Assembly: GCA_024233135.1 (NCBI GenBank)
Contig: JACKPZ010000023.1
Span: forward strand, 1-62,375
Source of the DNA: Akkermansiaceae bacterium
GTDB taxonomy: Bacteria; Verrucomicrobiota; Verrucomicrobiia; Verrucomicrobiales; Akkermansiaceae
DNA: 62,375 nucleotides
Direction of reading: 5' to 3'
Positions 1 through 8,713 of the stretch are shown here, piece by piece. Under the pieces are notes generated by a model. That model was not told where the DNA came from. It searched no databases and saw only the letters and a list, made by a program, of their open reading frames with translations. Every line of letters begins with the position of its first letter. The first letter of the stretch is position 1. Made by a program: the position numbers and the translations under genes.

Positions 1-192
1 TGAATTCGCGGACCGGAATATCCAGTACTTTTGGCGGCCCGGAGTTTTTCGATGCGTGGATAAGGCCGGAAGGGCTTGGAGGTCAATTCGGAAGGTGCGG
101 CGGGATGCGCGCGGGAAAGTCAGGAGTCGCGAATGATACGGAGAGCGGAAGTTCCCCGGTATGATTGGTAAGGATTTCCGGAACATCCTTCT
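1..192. repeat. Degenerate ~185-bp repeat, copy 1
   Basis: This block aligns end to end with 34747-34931. The best-conserved part is positions 5-37, where the differences (17, 26, 32, 38) are all three bases apart. Conserved islands recur at about 108-118 (GGGATGCGCG), 155-166 (CCGGTATGATT) and 178-188. Translated on the minus strand, both copies encode PPKVLDIPVRE; on the plus strand both encode SRTGISSTFGG. No start codon is visible for the minus reading, and the block may continue left of the window. The 3-base spacing suggests former or present coding constraint. It could be the end of a mobile element or a gene relic. Confidence 0.55.
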
Positions 193-236
193 CCGCGTAC
201 TGTCGTCAGGGCGCATCTTGTTGGCTCGTTGGCGTT

Positions 237-800
237 TCAGTCCATGGGCCATCCGGCCTCGTGGGCTTCGGTGGAGTTGGCTCGCCCGGTTTCAACGGAG
301 GAGGTTTTCTCCGACTGCGTTCCGCCGTCCGCCTTTTCGGGTTCCGCGAAAGGATCCTCATCGGCGGGTTGGGCCGGATACCCGTCCGCAGCGGTCTTCA
401 AAACCAGAATATCGGCCCAGAGCTGTGGCGACATGAAGATCACCTGCGAACGCGCGAGTTCCTCGACCGCCACATCGAACTCCGCACGGACGACGCCGGC
501 TTGATCCGGATGGAAGACCACCCGCATTCTTCCGCAACCCGGATCGTTGTGAGGACCATCCTGCTGGAAAACGGCGAAGACGATGCTTGAGGGGATATCG
601 TTCGGATCTTTCCCGGGTTTCCATGTGATCTTGAAATGTGCCCACTCGCGGTCGTCCGGGAACCGGTGGACTTCGCACTCCACGGTCGCGTTGATCGCCT
701 TCAGGCTCTTCGAGGTTTCGATCACGCGGGCCACGGGGCTCCCCATCGTGGTCCCGATGAGGAGCACAGCCGCCAAAGTGATGGGGAAAATGGGATTCAT
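237..800 (-). CDS. Secreted protein of unknown function (187 aa)
   Basis: The protein begins with a signal peptide (hydrophobic residues about 5-20, then a small-residue cleavage zone near GSPVA), so it is probably exported. The middle part (about 35-140) looks like a single globular beta-rich domain. The last 45 residues are polar, acidic and low in complexity (EDPFAEPEKADGG...), resembling a flexible tail. I recognise no family. It stands alone, with the toxin-antitoxin pair downstream of its promoter side on the same strand. Codon use matches the neighbours. Confidence 0.6.
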   Translation of the reverse strand: MNPIFPITLAAVLLIGTTMGSPVARVIETSKSLKAINATVECEVHRFPDDREWAHFKITWKPGKDPNDIPSSIVFAVFQQDGPHNDPGCGRMRVVFHPDQAGVVRAEFDVAVEELARSQVIFMSPQLWADILVLKTAADGYPAQPADEDPFAEPEKADGGTQSEKTSSVETGRANSTEAHEAGWPMD

Positions 801-873
801 GTCGTTTGGATCCGATCATTGAGGCTCTCGTAGCCGCCGCTACTCGATATCGTCATCCACAATCACGGAGGCG

Positions 874-1146
874 TCAGGAACGACGTTTTGTCCTCCCTCT
901 TTTTGGCGGGGGCATTTCGTCTCCACGATCTGGCTCCGCATCCGGAACCAGGGAAAGCAGGCGATCAAATTCCTTGAGATTGGCGCGCGCCGCACGTTCG
1001 CGCAGATAATCCACGGTCTCCAGTGCCGCCAGTTTTTCTGCTGCCGCGGTCACCAGGAACTGGTTCATGGAATAGCCGTCTTTCGTGGCGAGTTCTTTGA
1101 TTGCCCGATGGAGTGAGTCGGGCACGCGGATGGATAAGGTCGTCAT
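874..1146 (-). CDS. Ribbon-helix-helix antitoxin of a PIN module
   Basis: A 90-residue protein whose N-terminus (TLSIRVPDSLHRAIKELA, then a second helix with YSMNQFLVTAAAEKL) is the HicB/Arc-type ribbon-helix-helix pattern: one beta strand for DNA contact and two helices for dimerisation. The C-terminal half is charged and ends in PPKRGRTKRRS, suiting a toxin-wrapping tail. Its ATG overlaps the stop of the upstream PIN gene (ATGA at 1143-1146), so the two are translationally coupled. By analogy with known modules it should neutralise the PIN RNase and repress the operon. Here the toxin gene comes first, the reverse of the usual order. Confidence 0.75.
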   Translation of the reverse strand: MTTLSIRVPDSLHRAIKELATKDGYSMNQFLVTAAAEKLAALETVDYLRERAARANLKEFDRLLSLVPDAEPDRGDEMPPPKRGRTKRRS

Positions 1147-1556
1147 GGTCGGATCAATGTTAAGGCTGTAACTGGGGTGATGGCCCGTACCCCCATTGAG
1201 TCCGAGCCGCGGAAATCGGCAATGTTGTGGGTGATGACGAATGGCGCTGAGGCGGCAACCGCAAGCTCGAGCACCAGATCGTCGTCAGGGTCGGCAAGAA
1301 AAGGTCTCCATGCGAAAAACACTTGTTGATGACTGGCAAGGAGGCAAAGCCCATCGACGATGCCGCCGATTTCCCGCGTCGTGAACGCAGGAACCATCCC
1401 AGGGCGCAGCAAAACGGACTCATACTCAAGAACCAGAGCCACCGACACGGCGATCCGGATATCCCCGGCGCGGATCGCGCGGAGAATCTGAAAGCTGGCG
1501 CCCCGCGATGAACGGAGCCCAGCGACAAGGACTGACGTGTCGAGAATGGCATCCAA
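1143..1556 (-). CDS. PIN-domain toxin (putative endoribonuclease)
   Basis: A 137-residue single PIN domain of the PIN_3 type. It opens with LDTSVLVAGL (first metal aspartate, D6), has an acidic residue in LEYESVLL, the DPDDDLVLELA segment that supplies the next acidic ligands, and ends with the THNIADF strand. PIN toxins are Mg2+-dependent RNases. The start is TTG at 1556; no in-frame ATG gives the complete first strand. The gene overlaps the ribbon-helix-helix gene by 4 nt, and the pair forms a two-gene operon. Confidence 0.8.
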   Translation of the reverse strand: MDAILDTSVLVAGLRSSRGASFQILRAIRAGDIRIAVSVALVLEYESVLLRPGMVPAFTTREIGGIVDGLCLLASHQQVFFAWRPFLADPDDDLVLELAVAASAPFVITHNIADFRGSDSMGVRAITPVTALTLIRP

Positions 1557-1675
1557 TTGCGGTATCGTCCGCGATACCGTTTGGAATGCAAGGAATTTTC
1601 AGGCGAATGCCGGAGTCGGTTCAAAACTGGATTCGGAGAGGCGGGACTACCTCTGGTTCCGGCCCACGCTCCGTT

Positions 1676-3166
1676 TCACTCCAGCCGCGGGGCGGAATGG
1701 CCGCGGGTGCGGATTTCGTTGAGGAGAGCCTGCATCTCGGCGACGCGCTCGGGATGTTCGGTGGCGAGATTATGGCGCTGCCCGGGGTCTTCCTCCATGT
1801 CGTAGAGCTCGACGGAGGATCCATCGTCGGGAGGAGTCTTGTGTTTTTCCATCCAGGCCTTGGGAACCGGGCGGGCGTTGCCGGATTTGCCGTCGATGAG
1901 GAGCCAGCGGCCGTGGCGGATGGCGTAGTCGTCCTTGCGGGTGTTGTGGACGATGGTGTCACGCGGCCCGGTGGCGGCTTGTTGTTTCAGATAGGGCAGG
2001 AAATCGTGCGAGTCGGCGGCGGCGGCGGGCGGCAGCCCGGCACCGACCACGGAGGCGAAGGTGGCCATGAGGTCAATCTGGGAGATGAGCGCGTCGGAAA
2101 CGGCGCCGGGTTTCGTGACTCCGGGCCAGCGGATGAGGAAGGGCACGTGGTGCCCGCCTTCGTAGGTGTCGCGCTTGATGCCGCGGAAGGGTGCGGAGGA
2201 CCAGTGGTCGAACTTCCGGTCGCGCTCGTAGGCGTAGATCTCGCTGCCGTTGTCGGCGGAGAAGACAACGATGGTGTTGTCTCCGAGGCCGGCGTCCTTG
2301 AGGGCAGTGAGGATGCGGCCGCAGGCGTCGTCGGTTTGCGCGACGTAGTCGCCGTAGGGACCGGCCTTGGAGGTCCCGTCGAACTCTTCGGTCGGAATGA
2401 TCGGCGCGTGCGGCGAGGGAAACGGCACGTAGAGGAAGAAGGGCTGCGGCTTCCCCTTGCGGGAGGCGACGTATTCGACGGCCCTGGTGGTGAGCGTCGG
2501 CAGGTTCTGATAGAAATCCCAATCCGCGCAGGCGGGCCCGGGGCGGCATTCCCACGAACCTTCCTTGGGCGCCTTGGGAAGCACGGAGGCGAGCTGGGTA
2601 TCGGGCGCTTTCACCAGCTTGTCGTCCTCGATCCACGCGTAGGGTGGGAAATTGATGACGGTGTCGCCGAAGTAGTGGTCGAAGCCATGGGCGAGCGGGC
2701 CGTCGGGCACGGGCTTCGACCAATCGAAGTCCTCGTGGCGGACGGAGTTTTTCTTCGTGCCCGGTTTGCGGATGGCGTTCCAATCCCAGCCGAGATGCCA
2801 CTTGCCGATGCACGCGGTGGCATATCCCTTTTCGCGCAGCATTTCCGGCAGGGTGAGCTGGTCCTTCTTGAAAACCGACTTCCCGAAGGCGTTGACGATG
2901 CCGTGGAAATCGCGCCAATGGTAGCGGCCGGTGAGCATGGCGTAGCGCGAGGGCGTGCAGATGCCGGAGGACGAGTGGCCGTCGGTGAAACGCATGCCGC
3001 CGGCGGCGAGCGAGTCGAGATGCGGCGTGGGGATCTTCGATGCCGGGTTGTTCGCGCCGAGGTCGCCGAAGCCCATGTCGTCGGCGTAAAGGATCACGAT
3101 GTTGGGACGCTCCGCGGCGGATATGGCCGCGCACGAGATGACAAGGGAAAGGAGTCCAAACTTCAC
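1676..3166 (-). CDS. Secreted arylsulfatase-family sulfatase (S1 type)
   Basis: A 496-residue sulfatase with a signal peptide (about 1-18, ending SAAERPN). Metal ligands lie in ILYADDMG (D29, D30), and the active-site signature is CTPSR at 70-74 followed by AMLTGR, so Cys70 should be oxidised to formylglycine. Later hallmarks include GKWHLG, HAPIIP and SADNGSE, normal for arylsulfatases and the sulfatases that desulfate marine or host polysaccharides. No maturase gene is in the window. A run of ten C residues lies about 50 bp upstream of the start (3216-3225). Substrate cannot be told from sequence alone. Confidence 0.92.
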   Translation of the reverse strand: MKFGLLSLVISCAAISAAERPNIVILYADDMGFGDLGANNPASKIPTPHLDSLAAGGMRFTDGHSSSGICTPSRYAMLTGRYHWRDFHGIVNAFGKSVFKKDQLTLPEMLREKGYATACIGKWHLGWDWNAIRKPGTKKNSVRHEDFDWSKPVPDGPLAHGFDHYFGDTVINFPPYAWIEDDKLVKAPDTQLASVLPKAPKEGSWECRPGPACADWDFYQNLPTLTTRAVEYVASRKGKPQPFFLYVPFPSPHAPIIPTEEFDGTSKAGPYGDYVAQTDDACGRILTALKDAGLGDNTIVVFSADNGSEIYAYERDRKFDHWSSAPFRGIKRDTYEGGHHVPFLIRWPGVTKPGAVSDALISQIDLMATFASVVGAGLPPAAAADSHDFLPYLKQQAATGPRDTIVHNTRKDDYAIRHGRWLLIDGKSGNARPVPKAWMEKHKTPPDDGSSVELYDMEEDPGQRHNLATEHPERVAEMQALLNEIRTRGHSAPRLE

Positions 3167-3215
3167 GGCGTGGGGTTACGTCGTGCGCGGGAGGGTTTCA
3201 TCATTGAATTCGCCG

Positions 3216-3225
3216 CCCCCCCCCC
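3216..3225. repeat. C10 homopolymer tract upstream of sulfatase
   Basis: Ten consecutive C residues lie in the 73-bp gap between the sulfatase start (3166) and the end of the broken hydrolase gene (3240). The tract sits 50-59 bp upstream of the sulfatase ATG, a position where length changes could alter promoter spacing. It could equally be a sequencing-sensitive run with no function. Confidence 0.6.
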
Positions 3226-3239
3226 GCTCCGGATGCCGC

Positions 3240-4849
3240 CTAATCCGCCCCGGCGTGAACTTTGAGAATGCGATCGACCTCGGCGATCGCGTCGGGATGC
3301 TGGTGCGACCCGTGGTGATGCGGCACGATTTTCTCGGAAACCGCACCGTCGAGGTGGGAACTCCAGTAAGCGACGACGCCGTCGCTGGAATCCGGCGTGT
3401 CGCCCTTGCCCCGGTCCCCCATCAGCGAGTGAAAGGGGATCGAGTCACGAATCGGGAGCTGGCTGGTCGCACGCACGAACCGGTTGTTCGGCGCGAGCGT
3501 GTCGATGCTGTTGGGGGCGCGCTGGATCTGCAAGCCGGCGGGATCCACCGTGACAATGCTGATCGCCGCGGAGGTGACATCCGAAATGAGCTGCGGGGCG
3601 CGTACCAGGCGCGAACCGAGCCGCCCGACCCAGTTGGTCGCGAGGTCGCTGCCGCGGTGCGGGGCGCAGATGAAGATCGCACGGGAAATGTCGTCCCGGG
3701 CGTTGAAGATGAAGACTTCCTCAAGCAACTCCCGGCTGTACCCGTTGATCTTGGTTTCGGCGGGCGGCTTGCCGAAGGTCTCGAGCCAGATCGAATCGCC
3801 GGCGTCGGCCACCATCATGCGGCTGATCATGCCGCTCATGCTGTGGCCGACGATGACCATCTTCTTGTGGTCGGGATACGACTTGTCGACCCGGTCGAGC
3901 TCGCGGCGCAGCAGCGCGGCCGAGTAGGGAAACGGGTAGCCGCTCGGATAGCTGAAGACCAGAACTGGTAGCGATCGCGGATTTCCGGATCTGGATGAGG
4001 CCCAGATACATCGGCAAGGTGGCGGGGTGTCGTTGAGGCCGTGCACGAGGCAGCACGGGGATGCGCTGCGGATCATACGGCTGCGCGAAGGTGAGTCGCG
4101 CGGTGCTCGCGTATCGCTGGGGATTGAGCGCACGGGCGATGCCGAGCCTGTCGACGCGGTCGCGGGAGACGGCGAGCGACACGGTGGAGCTGTAATCCAT
4201 GGCGACCGTCCGGGTTTTCCCCGCGAAGGAAACCCGCTCGACGGCGAAGGGGTCCAGCAACTCGAGGGTGGCGCGTGTGCCGTCGATGCGGACAAGGCGG
4301 TGGCCGCCCGATAGCGGGCCTCCATGCCCTCGCGCATGTGGATGTAGTCGACCTTGGTGCGATCCGCCGAGACGACGGGCGCGCCGACGCCGTTCTTCAG
4401 GATGCGTTCGGGCACGGGTATTTGCCGGCGAACTCCAGCCGGTCGGTGGGCAGCAGTTCGCGGTCGCCGATGCCGAAGCCGGACGGATCGCGGCCGGTGA
4501 GCTGATAGACCGTGGAATTTCCCCGCAGTTCGTAGTTGGCGCCCCACGGCTCCACGCCCGCGCGTTCCAACTGCGTCACGAAGCGGGCGACCAGATAGTT
4601 GTAGTCTCCGACGGCGCCGGGTTCGCCTTTGGCGACGCGGTTCTGGCAGGCGCGGATGCCGTCGAGGAGACGACCGGCGGCGGCGAGCGGATCCTTGGCG
4701 CTGAGTTTCCGGTATCCTTCGAGCGCGGTATCGGAGATCCGGTGGTCGGGCGGCGGCGGGTCAACCACCTTCACGCGGATCGGTGCGACGCAGGAGCTTT
4801 GGGAAACCGCGATGGCGGCGAGAAGAAGAAGGAAACGACGGCGGATCAT
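3240..4849 (-). pseudogene. Alpha/beta-hydrolase lipoprotein (lipase-like), multiply frameshifted
   Basis: Joining three frames restores one protein of about 535 residues. It starts with a lipoprotein-like signal (MIRRRFLLLLAAIAVSQSSC). The hydrolase part has VLLVHGLNDTP (oxyanion region), VGHSMSGM (nucleophile Ser), SSDGVVAYWSS (probable acid) and a His cluster near the C-terminus. Frame changes occur near 4419, 4305, 4057, 4032, 4000 and 3967, each explained by one base gained or lost in a short G or C run. The 5' part (150 codons from 4849) and the last 250 codons are clean. It is either a decaying gene or a patch of poor sequence. It lies on the same strand as the ROK kinase, 39 bp downstream of it. 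Confidence 0.75.
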
Positions 4850-4888
4850 GTGGCGACAGGAGATATGGGCAACGAAGAATCGAGAAAC

Positions 4889-5906
4889 TCAGTGGGGACG
4901 CTGGAGAACCAGCTCCATCGCCTTGCGGGCGCTGCCGTAGGCCGCCGCGGCATCGCCGCCGACGGCCCACTCGATGATCGTGGTCTGCGGATGCGGCGGC
5001 AGCGGGCAGCGCTGATAGGGAAGCATGGCGCGTTCCACAAAGCCCTTGCGGACCTCGTCGAGAAACCAATCGCGGAACTTCGTTTCCGCCAGGCCGCCGC
5101 CGATGGTGACGAGTCCGGGGTCAAGGATGCTGGCGAGGTCTCCGAGCCCGTGGCCGAGCACGTTGGCCTGGAGGGCGAAGATCGAGAGTGCGAGTTCGTC
5201 GCCCTGTTCGGCGAAATCGCGGAGTTGGAAGGCCTTCTCCGCGATGGGTGCGTCGGATTTCGCCAGCACGTGGCCGGCGTTTTCCGGTTTCGCCAGCGCC
5301 TTGCCGAGCTGCCGGCGCAGGGCCATGAGCGACACCCATCCTTCGAGGCAGCCCTCGCGACCGCGGCCGTCGATCGGCAGCACGCCATCTTCGAACCGCG
5401 GCACCGAGATCGCCGACTTCGAGGGCGAGTCCGTTGGTTCCCTCGAAGAGAATGCCGCCGGGCATCACCATGCCGCCGCCGAGACCGGTGCCCGGCGCGA
5501 CATAGAGCAGCCCGCCCTCATGGGACGGCCGGTACATCCACTCGCCGAAGGCCGCCGCGTTGCAGTCGTTGGTCGTGAACACCGGCTTGCCGATGTCCGC
5601 GGAGAACCCGCCGCGGATGTCCGTTCCCACCCAGTCGTCGCCGAGGTTCGCCTTGCCCCAGACGACGCCGTTCGAACAAGGAGCCGGAACGTCCAGACCG
5701 ACCGCGGCGATGGCATCGACCTCGATTCCCGCGTTCGCCGCGAGCATGTCGAGCGCGCCCCGCAACTGCCCGAAGGTCTTGCGATAGCCCTCCTTCACCA
5801 AACTCGGGACCTCGACGATTTCGCCGACCGTTTCGCCCGCGGCGTCGACAAGCATGCATTTGATGGTGGAGCCTCCGATATCCAGTCCGGCGAAGTGGGT
5901 TTTCAT
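4889..5906 (-). pseudogene. ROK-family sugar kinase, single frameshift
   Basis: The N-terminal part has the ATP phosphate motif GLDIGGSTIK and the ROK core VAPGTGLGGG followed by GTNGLALEVGDL. The reading frame then shifts by one near 5405-5410 and continues as RFEDGVLPIDGRGREGCLEGW to the stop at 4889, about 335 residues in all, normal for ROK kinases. The usual zinc-binding CxCGxxGC segment is changed to DGRGREGC, keeping only the last Cys, so the structural zinc may be missing. The substrate (glucose, N-acetylhexosamine or another sugar) cannot be assigned. One indel could be a sequencing error. Confidence 0.8.
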
Positions 5907-5953
5907 GTGGGGGGGAAACTGTCAGAAGCACCGGTTTCCCGCAAGTTCCGGAA

Positions 5954-6883
5954 ATGACTTCCCATTTCGCGGCGGCGCGCTACGTCCGGCGCGTGTCCTG
6001 GCTGCTGCTTTCCATCGCCTCCGCGTTGCTGCTCGGATTCTACGATTTCTTCAAGAAGGCGGCGCTGCGTCACAACGAGGTGACGCCCGTGCTCTTCGGC
6101 AGCGTGGCCGCCTCGGCGGCGGTCTGGCTGCCGATGGTCGCGTGGTCGAAATTCTCTCCGGACACCCTGCCGTCGGAGTTTTTCCACGTCACCGGACTGA
6201 CGCCGCGCGAGCACCTGCTGCTCTTCGCCAAGGCTGCGTTGGTCGGCTCGTCCTGGCTTTGCGGCTACATCGGCATCCGCATGCTGCCGTTGTCGATCGC
6301 CACGCCGATCCGCGCGACCGGCCCTTTGTGGACGATCCTGCTGGCGGTCCTGCTGTTTCATGAATCCCCCGCCCCGCGCCAGTGGCTGGGGCTCACGGTG
6401 ATCCTCGTTTCGTTTTTCGCATTCACCTTCGTCGGCCGCCGCGAGGGGATTCATTTCCATCGCGACAAGGCGGTGTTTTTCATGATTGGCGCCACGGTGC
6501 TCGGCGCCCTCTCCGCGCTCTACGACAAATACCTGCTTCAGACCGCCGGCCTCAGCCCCGGGAAAGTGCAGGCGTGGTTCACGATCGATCTCGCGCTGCT
6601 GCTCGTTCCCTCCCTGTTGTGGTGGAAACGGAATCCCGACCGCCAGCCGTTCCGCTGGCATTGGGCGGTGCCGGTGATCGGGCTGACGCTGCTTGCGGCG
6701 GACATCCTGTATTTCATGGCGATCTCGCAGCCCGACGCCTTGATCTCACTGATCTCGCCGGTGCGGCGCACCTCGGTGATCGTTTCGTTTCTGCTGGGCA
6801 TCGTGCTCTTCGGCGAGAAACACGTGGTCGCCAAGGGCCTCTGCGTCGCCGGCATCGTCGGCGGCGTGCTGATGCTGTCGTGA
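5954..6883 (+). CDS. EamA/DMT-family inner-membrane transporter
   Basis: A 309-residue protein with about ten hydrophobic segments in two halves, the layout of drug/metabolite transporters with duplicated EamA domains. The first half ends near ATPIRATGPLWTILLAVLLF and the second near SPVRRTSVIVSFLLGIVLFGE, the equivalent conserved segment in each repeat. It exports or imports a small solute that cannot be predicted. It is divergent from the ROK kinase, with 47 bp between the starts. A GTG at 5993 is an alternative start that would begin just before the first membrane segment. Confidence 0.85.
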   Translation: MTSHFAAARYVRRVSWLLLSIASALLLGFYDFFKKAALRHNEVTPVLFGSVAASAAVWLPMVAWSKFSPDTLPSEFFHVTGLTPREHLLLFAKAALVGSSWLCGYIGIRMLPLSIATPIRATGPLWTILLAVLLFHESPAPRQWLGLTVILVSFFAFTFVGRREGIHFHRDKAVFFMIGATVLGALSALYDKYLLQTAGLSPGKVQAWFTIDLALLLVPSLLWWKRNPDRQPFRWHWAVPVIGLTLLAADILYFMAISQPDALISLISPVRRTSVIVSFLLGIVLFGEKHVVAKGLCVAGIVGGVLMLS

Positions 6884-6887
6884 AACC

Positions 6888-7199
6888 TCAGCGCCGCCCG
6901 CGGCCGCGGTAGCCGTTGTAGGCGCGCCCGCCGTAGCTGTGCCGCGGGGCATAATATCCGCCACCGCCGTAGTAGTAACCGCCGTGATAGTGATGGTGGT
7001 CGTTGTCATTGGCGATGGCTGCGCCGATCAACCCCGCGGCGGCCATGCCGGCGACGGCCACTCCCGGGTCCACCGACTGCACCGGGCGTCCGTAGGCGTC
7101 ATAGGTCGTCATGCAGCCGACGCTGGAAAGAACGAGGCCGGCGGCGATCGCGATCATGGTCCAGCGGCCCGCGCGAGGTGAGGTGGATGGAGTTTTCAC
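6888..7199 (-). CDS. Small Gly/Tyr/His-rich envelope lipoprotein
   Basis: A 103-residue protein. After a positively charged start (KTPSTSPRAGRW) comes a hydrophobic stretch ending LSSVGC, a loose lipobox, so it is probably exported and perhaps lipidated. Residues about 48-60 are a small hydrophobic segment (VAVAGMAAAGLIGAAIA). The C-terminal 40 residues are NDNDHHHYHGGYYYGGGGYY followed by an Arg/Gly tail. Low-complexity tails of this kind occur on many bacterial surface proteins; metal binding by the His run is a guess. It converges with the DMT transporter, the stops 4 bp apart. Confidence 0.6.
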   Translation of the reverse strand: MKTPSTSPRAGRWTMIAIAAGLVLSSVGCMTTYDAYGRPVQSVDPGVAVAGMAAAGLIGAAIANDNDHHHYHGGYYYGGGGYYAPRHSYGGRAYNGYRGRGRR

Positions 7200-7257
7200 A
7201 CTGCAAATGACGCGCCGGGGCGGAAATTATTCAACTCAATTTCTCTCCCAACCCAGA

Positions 7258-8660
7258 TCAGGCACGGCGCACCTTGCCGCTGGCGGTGCGCGACAGCGCG
7301 TCCACCAGCCGCAGCCGCACCGGCACCTTGTGCGGAGAAAGCGTGCGGCGGCACCATTGGAGCAACTCACGCGGGGTCGCCGCCGCGTCCGGCGCGAGCA
7401 CCACCTCCGCCACCGGCACCGTGCCGAACACCGCGTGCGCGACACCGGAAACCCGGCACCCGTTCACCGCCGGGTGGCTTGCCAGCACTTCCTCGACCTC
7501 CTCCGGAAACACCTTCATGCCGTTCACGTTGAGCACGCTCTTGCAGCGTCCGCGCAGAAACAGGCGGCCCGCGGCATCCGCCTCGGCGATGTCACCGGTG
7601 GGAAACCAACCGTCCACACAGACTTCGTCGAGCGTGCGCCACGGCGAGAGATACGCGTCGAACATGCCCGGTCCCTTGATCCAGAGTTCGCCCGGTTGGC
7701 CGACGGAAACAGGCAGTCCTTCGTCGTTGCGCAACTCGACATCGTATGCGGGCAGCGGCCGGCCCAGCGACAGCGGCGCGTCGGCCGCGCTCCCGCTGTT
7801 GAGCAGCGGAAGTCCCACTTCGATGATCCCCAGGCCCTGGACCAAGGGGCGGCCGAAACGTTTCGCGAACGACTCCACCACCGGCGCCGTCAAGGGAGCG
7901 GCCGTGCTCACGGCCAGCCGGAGCGTGGGCCAGCCCCATCCACCCTTGTCCGCGGCGAGCAGCGCGTGGTGGAACGGCGAGCCATAGACCACCGTCGCAC
8001 CCGAGCGCTCCGCGGTTTCCAAAACCGGCCCGGCAAGGTGCGAGTCCACGAGCACGGTGCAGGCGCCGTGATAGAGATAGAGCACGATCGAGACCGCGAA
8101 ATGATGCGCCATCGGCAGCATCCACAACACGCGGTCGGCCGGGCCGATGCCGAGACCGGCGTTGGCGGCGATCACCCGTTCCTCCAGTTTCCGGTGGCTC
8201 AGCACCACCCCCTTGCTGCGGCCGGTGGTGCCGGAGCTGAAGCGGATGAACGCCGGGTCCAGCGCGCGAAACTCGTCCTCATGCCGGAACCTCCGGGACT
8301 CACAGGAGATCCAACGTTTCCCGGACGGGTCCTCGCCGTCGATCACCCCGCAGAGGGCGCTCGTCGAGATCAACTCGTCGCGCTCGGCGGTGGTCAGTTC
8401 GTCGGCGATCGGCACCAGGCAACCGCCGGCCTTCAGGATCGCCAGTGCGAAAACAATGTACTCCACCCCGCTGCGGCACGAGAGACCGACGCGCGGAACG
8501 CCGCCCGCAAAGCCCGGGCACGACCGCAGCCATGCCAGGCTTCCGCGTCGATGCGCTCGAACAAGCCGCCGCATGAGATCGTCCCTGCCTCCGTCATCAG
8601 GGCGGGGCGATCCGCGGAAGCGCGCAGGGTGATGCGATCGACGATGTTCACCGCAGCCAT
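7258..8660 (-). pseudogene. AMP-forming acyl-CoA ligase family protein, single frameshift
   Basis: An ANL-superfamily adenylating enzyme: ATP loop IRFSSGTTGRSKGVVLSH, then GLGIIEVGLPL, GWFPTGDIAE (AMP-ribose Asp), the hinge GMKVFPEEVEEVL and C-terminal RTASGKVRRA (catalytic Lys). These motifs give ATP-dependent activation of a carboxylic acid, usually to a CoA thioester. The natural start is ATG 8660 (MAAVNIVDRITL...), but the frame changes once near 8500-8508, in a GCGGGCGG stretch. The restored length is about 467 residues, slightly short for the family. The acid substrate is not evident. Confidence 0.78.
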
Positions 8661-8713
8661 CCGTAGCGCGGCCCGCCCGCAACGGCAAGAGCGCGTGAGA
8701 CCCGGCCTTTCCG

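Noticed and set aside
1508..3265. Long plus-strand open frame (585 codons) opposite the first sulfatase
   Set aside because: It is the antisense of an obvious sulfatase, has no family features, and is open only because of high G+C codon bias.
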